From contig JAQUYY010000064.1 in the NCBI GenBank assembly GCA_028691575.1, forward strand, positions 1-8,828: a stretch of 8,828 nucleotides of DNA, given 5' to 3'. Positions 1 to 6,890 of this stretch are shown here, piece by piece (position 1 is the first letter of the stretch; every line of letters begins with the position of its first letter). Under the pieces are notes generated by a model. That model saw only the letters and a list, made by a program, of their open reading frames with translations. It searched no databases and had not been told where the DNA came from. This DNA is from Candidatus Gastranaerophilales bacterium (lineage in GTDB: Bacteria > Cyanobacteriota > Vampirovibrionia > Gastranaerophilales > JAQUYY01). Position numbers and translations under genes: made by a program.

Positions 1-1088
1 CCGATACTTCTCGCACTTCTTCTATTTGTTGCAGGAGTAAAATAAGCAGATTCTAATGCTATATTTACTGTATTATCATCAATTTCGGAATTTTCTCCTC
101 CGAAAACACCTGCTACACAGAGTCCTTCTTTTTTATTAGCAATTAAAACGCTGTCATTGTTTAGGTTACGTTCAACCCCATCAAGAGTTACAATTTTTTC
201 ACCTTCTTTTGCTCTTCTTACGCAAAGGTAGTTCCCTTCTAGCTTATCAAGATCAAAAGAGTGCAAAGGCTGTCCGTATTCTAGCATTACATAGTTTGTA
301 ATATCTACAATGTTACTTATGCTTCTAACTCCACAGGCTTGAAGTCGTCTTACCATCCAATCAGGAGATTTTTTGATTTTTACATCTTTCAAAACGCCTA
401 TTGAGTAGTATTTGCAAGTATCTTCATCTATTATTTCAACATCGAAATCAGCTTTTTGATTAGTTAAATCTTGTAAGTGTGAAAAATTCATTTTTCTATT
501 AAAAATAGATGATAACTCCCTTGCTATGCCGACAACAGACATTTGATCGCCTCTATTCGCAGTCGGAGCAACGTGTAGAATTGTATCTTCATTAATATTT
601 AAAACTTCTTTTACATCTTGACCGGGTTTTAGGTTTCCCAAAAATCTGTTTAAAATCAAAATACCGTCATCTTCTTGATAATCAGAAGTTTTTAGCCCCA
701 ATTCATCAGCAGAACACAGCATTCCTTGAGATTCTACACCACGAATTTTAACCGGTTTAAGCTCAAACTGTTCCCCTGTTTTTCTATCAAGAACTTTTGA
801 ACCGATACTTGCATATGGCACAATTTGACCGACTTCAATGTTTTGAGCACCGCAAACAACTTCTTTTGTTTCTGTACCGTTAAAAACAGTTACTAACCTT
901 AATTTATCGGCATCAGGGTGTTGGCGCATTTCTATAATTTCAGCAACAACTATGTTTGTAAACTTAGCGCCGATTTTTTCTGTTTCTTCTACTTCTAAAC
1001 CGCTCATAGTCAATTCATGAGCAATTTGTTCCGGAGTAATCCCTTTTAAATCAACTAATTCATTAAGCCACTCTATTGAAACCTGCAT
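1..1088 (-). CDS. pheT: Phenylalanyl-tRNA synthetase beta subunit, 5' part (cut by window edge)
   Basis: This is the beta subunit of the cytosolic alpha2-beta2 enzyme that charges tRNA-Phe; the beta chain helps bind tRNA and carries the editing site. The first 362 codons are present, and the rest runs off the left edge. The start MQVSIEWLNELV is typical of the family. An OB-fold tRNA-binding domain follows at about residues 40-150, with HPDADKL at 58-64 and RGVESQGMLCS near 117-126. Then come PTANRGDQMSVVGIARE (175-191) and the B3/B4 editing domain with SNIVDITNYVMLEYGQPLHSFD near 258-279. The fragment ends in the ESAYF...NRRSARSI stretch. The B5, synthetase-like core and FDX-ACB domains lie outside. 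The ATG at 1086-1088 has an AAGGAAAA ribosome site 5 bases upstream. pheS ends 75 bases upstream on the same strand with no clear terminator, so the two are probably co-transcribed. Confidence 0.97.
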   Translation of the reverse strand, partial: MQVSIEWLNELVDLKGITPEQIAHELTMSGLEVEETEKIGAKFTNIVVAEIIEMRQHPDADKLRLVTVFNGTETKEVVCGAQNIEVGQIVPYASIGSKVLDRKTGEQFELKPVKIRGVESQGMLCSADELGLKTSDYQEDDGILILNRFLGNLKPGQDVKEVLNINEDTILHVAPTANRGDQMSVVGIARELSSIFNRKMNFSHLQDLTNQKADFDVEIIDEDTCKYYSIGVLKDVKIKKSPDWMVRRLQACGVRSISNIVDITNYVMLEYGQPLHSFDLDKLEGNYLCVRRAKEGEKIVTLDGVERNLNNDSVLIANKKEGLCVAGVFGGENSEIDDNTVNIALESAYFTPATNRRSARSI

Positions 1089-1163
1089 TTTATTTTCCTT
1101 ACTTTTTAAATTCAAACTAAAATCTTTTTAATATCCCGAAATGATTTCAAGATGATTAAAAAA

Positions 1164-2198
1164 CTAAAACTGTTTTAAAAATCTGACATCATTATTAAAG
1201 AATAATCGAATGTCATTAATTGCATACTTAAGCATAGCTAGTCTTTCAACTCCCATGCCAAATGCAAAGCCCGTATATTCTTCAGGATCAATGCCGACAC
1301 CAATAAGTACATTAGGATCAACCATGCCTGCTCCAAGGATTTCAAGCCAGCCTGTACCCGAACATGTACGGCATCCCTTGCCTTCACACATTATACATTG
1401 AACGTCAATTTCTGCACTCGGCTCTGTAAAAGGGAAAAAACTGTTTCTAAATTTTGTAGGTCTTGCTTGTCCGAAGAAAATTCTTGTAAATTCATTTAAA
1501 ACACCTTTTAAATCTGCAAAAGTAATGTCTTTATCAACAATAAGTCCTTCAACTTGATGGAAAAGGTTGTTTTTTCTGCTGCTCACAGCCTCTGAGCGAT
1601 AAACCCTGCCGGGGCTGATAATTCTTATCGGCGGTTTTTGGATTTCCATTGTCCTGACTTGCGAATTAGATGTTTGACTTCTTAAAACCACATTTGGCGC
1701 AAGTGTTGTGTAAAAAGTATCTTGCATATCTTTTGCAGGATGATCGGGAGGAAAATTTAACAAATCAAAATTATAATGCTCCGTTTCAACTTCAGGAGAA
1801 TTTTTGTTTTCGGTAAGAGAAAACCCCATACCCTGAAAAATTTCCACAATTTCGTTAATCGTTGAAGTCAAAGGATGTACCGTACCGTAAGGAATAGCGG
1901 TTCCCGGCAATGTTATGTCAATTTTTTCTTTCTCTAATTTTTCGTTAATTGCTTTTCTATTAAAATCTTCTAACTTTTGACTTATTTTTTCGGAAATTTC
2001 ATTAGAAATAGTATTTGCCATTTGTCCTATTATCGGTCTATCTTCGACAGAAAGGTCTTTGACACTTTTTCTAATATTGTTTAATTCGCTTTTTCTTCCT
2101 AAAAATTGTATTTTTAATTCTTCAATTTGCTCTAAAGTTTGCGCACAATCGATGCTTTGAAGAGCAGAATTTTTTATATCTTCAAGTTTTTGTTTCAT
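1164..2198 (-). CDS. pheS: Phenylalanyl-tRNA synthetase alpha subunit
   Basis: This is the catalytic alpha subunit (344 residues, normal length), which activates phenylalanine with ATP and transfers it to tRNA-Phe in complex with PheT. Residues 1-90 form the helical coiled-coil arm that binds tRNA. The class II core follows: VLRSQTSNSQVRTM at 171-184, motif 2 around GRVYRSEAVSSR...FHQVEG (197-218), FFPFTEPSAEID (254-265) and motif 3 GFAFGMGVERLAMLKY (310-325). The C-terminal NDVRFLKQF is typical. A four-cysteine insert (C268, C271, C276, C279) before GTGWLEILGAGMVDPNVL occurs in many bacterial PheS and probably forms a metal knuckle. Motif 2 lacks the common DATH/QTH and has SSRK, like the 'EAISxR' form I recall from Bacteroidetes and Chlamydia. 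The ATG has GAGG 5 bases upstream. Confidence 0.98.
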   Translation of the reverse strand: MKQKLEDIKNSALQSIDCAQTLEQIEELKIQFLGRKSELNNIRKSVKDLSVEDRPIIGQMANTISNEISEKISQKLEDFNRKAINEKLEKEKIDITLPGTAIPYGTVHPLTSTINEIVEIFQGMGFSLTENKNSPEVETEHYNFDLLNFPPDHPAKDMQDTFYTTLAPNVVLRSQTSNSQVRTMEIQKPPIRIISPGRVYRSEAVSSRKNNLFHQVEGLIVDKDITFADLKGVLNEFTRIFFGQARPTKFRNSFFPFTEPSAEIDVQCIMCEGKGCRTCSGTGWLEILGAGMVDPNVLIGVGIDPEEYTGFAFGMGVERLAMLKYAINDIRLFFNNDVRFLKQF

Positions 2199-2233
2199 TT
2201 TTGCCTCTATTAATTTGTATTTTTCCTTATTTA

Positions 2234-2262
2234 ATTATATGACAAAAAAGATTGTTGAGAAA
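2234..2262 (-). promoter_or_regulatory. Candidate sigma-70 promoter of pheS
   Basis: Read on the minus strand, there is a perfect TATAAT at 2239-2234. A weak -35 (TTTCTC, 2262-2257) lies 17 bases upstream. Transcription would begin near 2227, giving a leader of about 28 bases with GAGG before the pheS start. That leader is too short for a T-box or an attenuator peptide. The -35 match is poor, so only the -10 is firm. Confidence 0.45.
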
Positions 2263-2286
2263 AAACAATACGCTATTTTAATATAT

Positions 2287-2314
2287 TTTACTTTTAATGT
2301 AAATTTTTTATAAT
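2287..2314 (+). promoter_or_regulatory. Candidate sigma-70 promoter of the GH13 gene
   Basis: TTTACT (2287-2292, four of six consensus bases) and a perfect TATAAT (2309-2314) are separated by 16 bases. The expected start is near 2321. This leaves an untranslated leader of about 69 bases ending in AGGGG five to six bases before the ATG at 2390. It points away from the pheS promoter, so the gap is a divergent promoter region. In such AT-rich DNA, chance matches to TATAAT are common. Confidence 0.45.
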
Positions 2315-2389
2315 ATTTTATGTGGAAACTAACAAGTTTTGAGATTTTCATATCTTGTATTTAAATTCAGCTGTGTCTAGGGGTAAAAA

Positions 2390-4903
2390 ATGAATATATC
2401 TGTTCTGGAATTATCGCAAGATAAATTTTTGCCGAATAAAAAAATATCTGTGTTGAAAAAAAATCAGAGCAAAAATGCTGATAAAACTATCTTTTTTTTA
2501 CCTGAAAATAAACCTTCTTTTGATTTAAACAAGTTAAATATTCATCAAATTAGTCCTAGTACTTTGTCTTTTGGCAAAAAAACAGAAGAGCATCGAAGCT
2601 GGGGAGCTAATATTTTGTCTTCATCCGAAGATGGTTCTCAAATGTTAAAATTCAAGCTATGGGCTCCATATATTGATAAAGTTGTAGTCGAGTTAAGAAA
2701 TCCTGTTGATATTGTTGAATTAGATAAAAAAACAGCCAAGGAAAAAAATTTAAGACAAACAGATGATTGGGCTACAAAATGGCATATTGATGCTAAAGCA
2801 GAAGATGAAAAATCAAAATTCGTGGAAATGCAGCCTGTTGACGGTAACGGAACATTTCAGGCTGTTATAAAAGTTCCTTACCAGAATGCAATGTATAGGT
2901 ATATTTTAAAGGACAAAGATAATAATACAATTTGTTCAGTCAAAGATCCTTTCTCTAAAGCTCAAAAGCATATTTTCAGCTGGTCACAGGTTTATAATAA
3001 TGACGAATTTAAGTGGTCAGACAATAATTGGGTTAAAGGTCAAGACCACAGAAAAGTAAGTAACCTCTCTGTTTTTGATAAAGCTACGTTGAATGCCTTT
3101 AAATTATCGGATATAGCCGGAGATAATCATAAATTTTTATCTCCATATAATCTTATAGCCAAACAAATAAATATTCCGACAGCAACCGAAGAGGGCTCGA
3201 TAAAGAGTTTGATTTTTGAAATTGATAAGATAAAAAAAGAAGGAATATTTAATTCTATTCTTTTGATGCCGGTAGAGGGGACGTATGACTCAAATTGGGG
3301 ATATGATGGAGTCGATAAGTACTCTGTGACAAGGTATATTGGCGGTAAAAATAAAGACGATGCAATTAAACGCACAAATGATTTGAAAGAATTGGTTAAT
3401 CATTGTCATAAGTTAGGAATAAATGTAGGTTTAGATATAGTTCCAAGCCATATGTTCTTATCAGGTCCGACTTTAAATGATGCAGAAGAATTAAATATAA
3501 CAAACTCTGAAGAATTATCAGGAAATTCTATTGTAAAGCTAGGTCGCTATGATATACCGGGACAGTGGGGCGGCATTTGCTTTAATACTGAGGATAAGGA
3601 TATCAATGTAAGGTCAAAAGTCAGAGATTTTGTTGTAAATATGCCTTTATATTGGACAGATAATTTTCATATGGATTTTTTAAGATTTGATCAAACCCCT
3701 GAAATGAAATCAAATTTTACTATGAAACAAATTGCTGAAGAATTAAGATATCATTCTCCTCATACCGTTATACACTGGGAAGATCATAGGGTAGAAGATG
3801 GGTTGACCCGTCCTCTTGAAGGAAATGAGCTTTGCTATAATTCTCTTGATGATCATTGTGAATCTATTAAAAAACTCGAAGAAAACAATGCAAGTTTATA
3901 TAATATAGGTGGGAACGAGCATTGGGATTTTGCGTTCAGCCATGCGCTGGAAGCAAATTTGATTAATAAAGAAGTTATGGGCTATTCGCCTATAATGACT
4001 ACATTAGCAAATTCTTTTAAAGATATTGGCGGAACAAAGTACATGATGAGCCATGATGAAATCGGAAATGATATCGGCAGATTGATAATAAAAATTATGT
4101 GTATTGATTTAAATGTATTTGATAGGTCTGAACATCAAATTATTGGCAGTAAAGAAAGACAACAGATTTTAGATGGAGTTCATGCTTTAACAGAAGTTTA
4201 TCTTTTTGAACCTCAAAAATTTGAAGAAGATTATTCTGAAATGCTGAAGAAAGCAGGGTTAAAAAATATTAAAAAAGATGAATTTGCACAAGTTGTTGAT
4301 AAAGCTGTTTCCAAGCATAAACTTGGCTTAGGCGCTGTATTTATGGCTCCGGGAAGTAAAATGATTCATCAAGGTGATGAGTATGGTGAAATAAATCCGT
4401 TTAAATTTTTCAGAAAACAAGCCTATGATGAGCCGTTTCTTGATAGAGAAAAAGGATATTCTATTCAAGGTGCAATAAATGAATCAAAACTCGATCCACA
4501 AATTCATAAAATCAGAGGCATCCTTGATTTTACAAGGGATTTGAGGGATTTAACGAAGAGAAATAATTCGCTTAAAACTCCTCATTTGATGGAAAAATTA
4601 GATGAAATGACTTTTCACATTGATGATTATAGCAAAGTATTAGGTATAAAAAGATTTAATACCGGAGAAAATCAAGTTATTGCATATATGAATTTTAGTA
4701 ATAATGCTTATAAGGATTATCAGACTTTTTCTCCATTACCTAACGGTATTTGGATAGAATCCGTTAATAGTAATGACGAGAAATACGGTGGAAATGGTGT
4801 GTATGTAAATCACAATAATGAAATAGCCTCGGACGGAAAAACTTGTCCCAAAATAGATTTGCCGCCAAACAGCATAGTTATATTTGAGCAGTTAAAGGAT
4901 TGA
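2390..4903 (+). CDS. GH13 alpha-glucan enzyme, branching-enzyme (GlgB)/TreZ-like
   Basis: This is a glycoside hydrolase family 13 protein of 837 residues, probably acting on alpha-1,4-glucan in the cytosol (no signal peptide). Residues 1-67 are a polar extension without a recognised domain. An N-terminal beta-sandwich (CBM48 type) spans about 70-215, with KFKLWAPYIDKVVVEL and later KDPFSKAQ. The TIM barrel follows, with SNWGYDGVDKYSV (301-313), region I DIVPSH (349-354), region II LRFD with nucleophile D434, region III HWED with acid/base E464, and region IV SHDE with D556. MAPGSKMIHQGDEYGE (653-668) also matches the family. The C-terminal sandwich has EKYGGNG, as in branching enzymes. WGYDGV and HDEIGN...GRL resemble malto-oligosyltrehalose trehalohydrolase, so the exact reaction is open. 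No glycogen or treY gene lies in the window. A roughly 80-residue charged helical stretch (563-642) follows region IV and looks longer than usual. Confidence 0.85.
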   Translation: MNISVLELSQDKFLPNKKISVLKKNQSKNADKTIFFLPENKPSFDLNKLNIHQISPSTLSFGKKTEEHRSWGANILSSSEDGSQMLKFKLWAPYIDKVVVELRNPVDIVELDKKTAKEKNLRQTDDWATKWHIDAKAEDEKSKFVEMQPVDGNGTFQAVIKVPYQNAMYRYILKDKDNNTICSVKDPFSKAQKHIFSWSQVYNNDEFKWSDNNWVKGQDHRKVSNLSVFDKATLNAFKLSDIAGDNHKFLSPYNLIAKQINIPTATEEGSIKSLIFEIDKIKKEGIFNSILLMPVEGTYDSNWGYDGVDKYSVTRYIGGKNKDDAIKRTNDLKELVNHCHKLGINVGLDIVPSHMFLSGPTLNDAEELNITNSEELSGNSIVKLGRYDIPGQWGGICFNTEDKDINVRSKVRDFVVNMPLYWTDNFHMDFLRFDQTPEMKSNFTMKQIAEELRYHSPHTVIHWEDHRVEDGLTRPLEGNELCYNSLDDHCESIKKLEENNASLYNIGGNEHWDFAFSHALEANLINKEVMGYSPIMTTLANSFKDIGGTKYMMSHDEIGNDIGRLIIKIMCIDLNVFDRSEHQIIGSKERQQILDGVHALTEVYLFEPQKFEEDYSEMLKKAGLKNIKKDEFAQVVDKAVSKHKLGLGAVFMAPGSKMIHQGDEYGEINPFKFFRKQAYDEPFLDREKGYSIQGAINESKLDPQIHKIRGILDFTRDLRDLTKRNNSLKTPHLMEKLDEMTFHIDDYSKVLGIKRFNTGENQVIAYMNFSNNAYKDYQTFSPLPNGIWIESVNSNDEKYGGNGVYVNHNNEIASDGKTCPKIDLPPNSIVIFEQLKD

Positions 4904-4908
4904 TTTAT

Positions 4909-4927
4909 AAGCTCGATTTAGCTTTTT
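4909..4927 (+). terminator. Weak terminator hairpin after the GH13 gene
   Basis: AAGCT (4909-4913) and AGCTT (4920-4924) form a five-base stem with a six-base loop, followed by TTT. It begins six bases after the GH13 stop and lies between two converging genes, which is the expected place. The stem is short, so the call rests mainly on position. Confidence 0.35.
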
Positions 4928-4959
4928 CACAATGGTATGGCATATTAAACAATCAGCGG

Positions 4960-5769
4960 TTAAAAAATATTAAAAAATTCGGTTGCAACTTTTTCAATAT
5001 ACTCAGGATGAACTAATCCGTTAACTGTTATGTCTGAGCTATTTTCAGTTGGTTTAATATGAGTTTGTGCTTCTTTCATTGTTTTTTTAAACCATTCATC
5101 AGCTGCTGAACCTGTTTTTCCACGTGATTCAGCTCTAATATACCATCTTTGTTTAATAATCTCGGATGGTGCTTGAACATAAACCCCGATATCAAAAATA
5201 TCTCTTAATTTTGGATTTAGAGTAAATAAACCTTCTACTATTATTAAAGGAGCAGGTCGTTTAATTTCTCCATCTTGCTTGCTTTCACAGGTTATAAAAT
5301 TGTATTTTGGACAGCAAATTTCTCTTTTTTCTACTAAATTTTTAATATGAGATTTCAATAAGTCTAAATCGAGAGCATCTGGAATATCAAAATTAAATCC
5401 TCTATCCAAAAGCCCCTGAAAGCTCCCTGCTTGTTTTAATTCTTCTGCTGTGTCAATAAAATAATTGTCACAGGTAACAACAGTAACTACATTGTTTTGC
5501 ATTTTTTGTAGTGAAGATACAAGATTATTAACAAAAGTCGTCTTGCCTGATGCGGAAAGTCCTGCAACGCCAAGTGTTATAGGTTTTGAAGGTCGCAGAG
5601 CCACTCTTTTTGTGATTTTATGCAAAAAATCTTCTTTTATATTTAGAAATAAAGATTTTTCATGATTTTTGTCATTTTCTACGATATCTTTAAATCTTGA
5701 TAAAACGCTAGTATTAAACGCATTTGAAGCAGAATTTTGTGATTTTTCAATAATAGTTTGTCCTTGCAC
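4960..5769 (-). CDS. Uridine kinase/phosphoribulokinase-family P-loop kinase
   Basis: This is a nucleotide-salvage type kinase, probably phosphorylating uridine or cytidine to the monophosphate; the substrate is inferred from family resemblance only. Counting from the upstream TTG, Walker A is GLSASGKT (72-79). Next come CDNYF (102-106) for the acceptor/metal region, FDIPDALDLDLL (129-140), PKYNF (156-160), VEGLFTL (180-186) and the lid-like RWYIRAESRGKTG (210-222). A tail HIKPTENSSDI recalls the uridine-kinase 'H...P...AD' motif. It is longer than typical Udk (about 200-215 residues) because some 65 polar residues precede the P-loop. No ATG lies in frame upstream of the P-loop. I chose GTG at 5767-5769 because AAAGGGG sits six bases upstream. 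TTG at 5775 would touch that site and add only two residues. It converges on the GH13 gene 56 bases away. Confidence 0.85.
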   Translation of the reverse strand: MQGQTIIEKSQNSASNAFNTSVLSRFKDIVENDKNHEKSLFLNIKEDFLHKITKRVALRPSKPITLGVAGLSASGKTTFVNNLVSSLQKMQNNVVTVVTCDNYFIDTAEELKQAGSFQGLLDRGFNFDIPDALDLDLLKSHIKNLVEKREICCPKYNFITCESKQDGEIKRPAPLIIVEGLFTLNPKLRDIFDIGVYVQAPSEIIKQRWYIRAESRGKTGSAADEWFKKTMKEAQTHIKPTENSSDITVNGLVHPEYIEKVATEFFNIF

Positions 5770-5775
5770 AAACAA

Positions 5776-5782
5776 CCCCTTT
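5776..5782 (-). promoter_or_regulatory. Ribosome binding site deciding the kinase start
   Basis: On the minus strand AAAGGGG spans 5782-5776. It is six bases from the GTG at 5769 but directly abuts the TTG at 5775. An in-frame TGA lies two codons before the TTG, so no start further upstream is possible. A nearby ATG (10 bases before the TTG) is in another frame and soon stops. The spacing favours GTG. Confidence 0.6.
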
Positions 5783-5890
5783 CATGACTTTAAATTAGGA
5801 TAGATTAAACAAATTACAATGTATATAAACTCTAAAGATATATAAAATTGCTATTTAACTCGAATTAACAAATATATTTCAGTCATTGTC

Positions 5891-5935
5891 GCAGAATTAA
5901 AACTAACCAATTCGTTTTTCGAGTTTTAATTCTGC
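5891..5935. repeat. Perfect 14-bp inverted repeat, 17-base loop
   Basis: GCAGAATTAAAACT at 5891-5904 is exactly complementary to AGTTTTAATTCTGC at 5922-5935. The loop is 17 bases (5905-5921). Neither strand has a T-run after the stem, so it does not look like an intrinsic terminator. An overlapping alternative pair exists: AACTCGAA (5857-5864) with TTCGAGTT (5918-5925). It could be a transcribed hairpin, a protein-binding site, or the end of a small repeat element. Confidence 0.85.
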
Positions 5936-5985
5936 TATGGCTTTTGCCGTTCATTAAAGAATCCTACGCAATTTTCATAGGCCTC

Positions 5986-6129
5986 TAAACACTTTTGAAT
6001 TTATATTTCTTTTTGATTTATGCTTATAATTTTTATATTTATGTTGGGCAGATGGAAGTAAATTTGCCATGTTTATTGATGTTTAGGTTGGGTTTTTGCT
6101 TTTGAAAAAGAAATTTCAAAAAGTGTTTA
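5986..6129. repeat. Imperfect long inverted repeat
   Basis: The left arm (about 5986-6016) reads TAAACACTTTTGAA, then a few extra bases, then ATTTCTTTTTGA. The reverse complement of the right arm (about 6102-6129) reads TAAACACTTTTTGAA directly followed by ATTTCTTTTTCA. About 24 positions match, with one single-base gap, one five-base gap and one mismatch. The arms enclose some 85 bases. The region is A/T-rich, but the shared AAACACTTTT and ATTTCTTTTT blocks in the same order are more than simple composition would readily give. Confidence 0.6.
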
Positions 6130-6143
6130 TCGCTAATGATAAA
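6118..6143 (-). terminator. Possible terminator of bioF-bioG
   Basis: On the minus strand TTTATC (6143-6138) pairs with GATAAA (6131-6126) around a six-base loop. CAC and TTTTT (6122-6118) follow. It lies about 85 bases after the bioG stop. The stem is six bases and AT-rich, so it is weak. It overlaps the right arm of the longer imperfect inverted repeat, which could compete with it for pairing. Confidence 0.3.
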
Positions 6144-6227
6144 TTGCTTGAATTCCTAAATTCACTTACCTTGTTATTTTTATGTATTAAATTAAACAAA
6201 ATGAGGTCATTTATATTTGAATTTGAA

Positions 6228-6890
6228 TTATGAAATTATTTCATCCCAACTTTGCCAATTACAAAAGGGATAATGCCCGGATTCGATTTCAATAATATCA
6301 GCTTTATCAGCCCAAAAAGCTTTTTGGTTATCAGTTGGAATGATTTTATCTTTGTCAGCGATAAAAACTTTATTATAAATATTTTTTAATTCTTTTTGTT
6401 GAGCCAAAACAATCCCTTGAAGTTTTGTCAATTCTTCTTTTTGATTATCAATATTTCGATTGGAGGAATTTAGCAAGAATTTGTTAAATTCCTCTTTTTT
6501 TATAAACATTCTTCTGAAAAACTTGTCTCTGATTGCTTCTGACAAATTATCTAAAGTTCCTTGATAAATAGCGGACGGTATCCCAAAATTATCGTCAATA
6601 GGCTTTAATGTTCCGTTTATTGCGATTGCTGTTTTTAGCTCGGGCAAATAATCGGCAAGTTTAGCAGCAGCCCAAACGCCCATAGACCAGGCAATTATAG
6701 TTATATCTTGATAATCTGTAATAATATTTTTGATTTTATCAAAATTTTTCAAATTTGCATAATCATATACTGTTAAAACATCATAATTGTTTGAATTCAA
6801 GTGTCTTACAACATTTTCATCCATTCCCCAACCGTTGAAGAACAAAATCAGTTCATTTTTACCGTTTTTATGTAACCATACATAATTCAT
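6228..6890 (-). CDS. bioG: Pimeloyl-ACP methyl ester esterase, BioG type
   Basis: This is an alpha/beta-hydrolase of the DUF452/BioG family (220 residues, normal length). It would cleave the methyl ester of pimeloyl-ACP, ending the BioC-started assembly of the pimelate moiety and freeing the substrate for BioF. FFNGWGMDENVV (17-28) holds the oxyanion-side GWGMD that marks this family. The nucleophile elbow is AWSMGVW with S69. D181 in ADKDKIIP and H206 in ESGHYPF complete a likely catalytic triad. NQKAFW (188-193) is also typical. The ATG directly follows the bioF stop (TAA ATG, no gap), so translation is probably coupled, with the AGG/GAG of the last bioF codons as ribosome site. No bioC, bioA, bioB or bioD lies in the window, so the rest of the pathway must be elsewhere if it is complete. 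Confidence 0.92.
   Translation of the reverse strand: MNYVWLHKNGKNELILFFNGWGMDENVVRHLNSNNYDVLTVYDYANLKNFDKIKNIITDYQDITIIAWSMGVWAAAKLADYLPELKTAIAINGTLKPIDDNFGIPSAIYQGTLDNLSEAIRDKFFRRMFIKKEEFNKFLLNSSNRNIDNQKEELTKLQGIVLAQQKELKNIYNKVFIADKDKIIPTDNQKAFWADKADIIEIESGHYPFCNWQSWDEIIS

Larger units (their letters stand above)
5783..6227. other. 445-base stretch without a convincing gene
   Basis: This stretch lies between the start of the kinase gene and the end of bioG. I found only very short reading frames, the longest noted being 17 codons from 6052 on the plus strand with no good ribosome site. The stretch holds a perfect 14-bp inverted repeat, a long imperfect inverted repeat and a small terminator-like hairpin, listed separately. 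It also has a tandem ATTTGA pair at 6215-6226. The kinase promoter should lie in its left part, but I could not single out a convincing -35/-10 pair. It may hold a structured RNA or the remnant of a small mobile repeat; no transposase or target duplication is visible. Confidence 0.6.

Noticed and set aside
1210..1401. 63-codon open frame on the plus strand
   Set aside because: It is the complement of the strongly conserved C-terminal half of pheS and has no ribosome site of its own.
2199..2227. T-box or leader-peptide attenuator before pheS
   Set aside because: The leader expected from the -10 box is only about 28 bases, with no room for such a structure.
3127..3375. 82-codon open frame on the minus strand
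   Set aside because: It lies inside the GH13 barrel, antisense to conserved motifs, and its protein shows no family features.
5465..5665. 66-codon open frame on the plus strand
   Set aside because: It is antisense to the Walker A region of the kinase, so its openness is explained by that gene.
5891..5935. Intrinsic terminator at the 14-bp inverted repeat
   Set aside because: No T-run follows the stem on either strand.
6052..6105. 17-codon frame starting MEVNLPCLL in the gene-poor stretch
   Set aside because: It is very short, has no convincing ribosome site and overlaps the imperfect inverted repeat.
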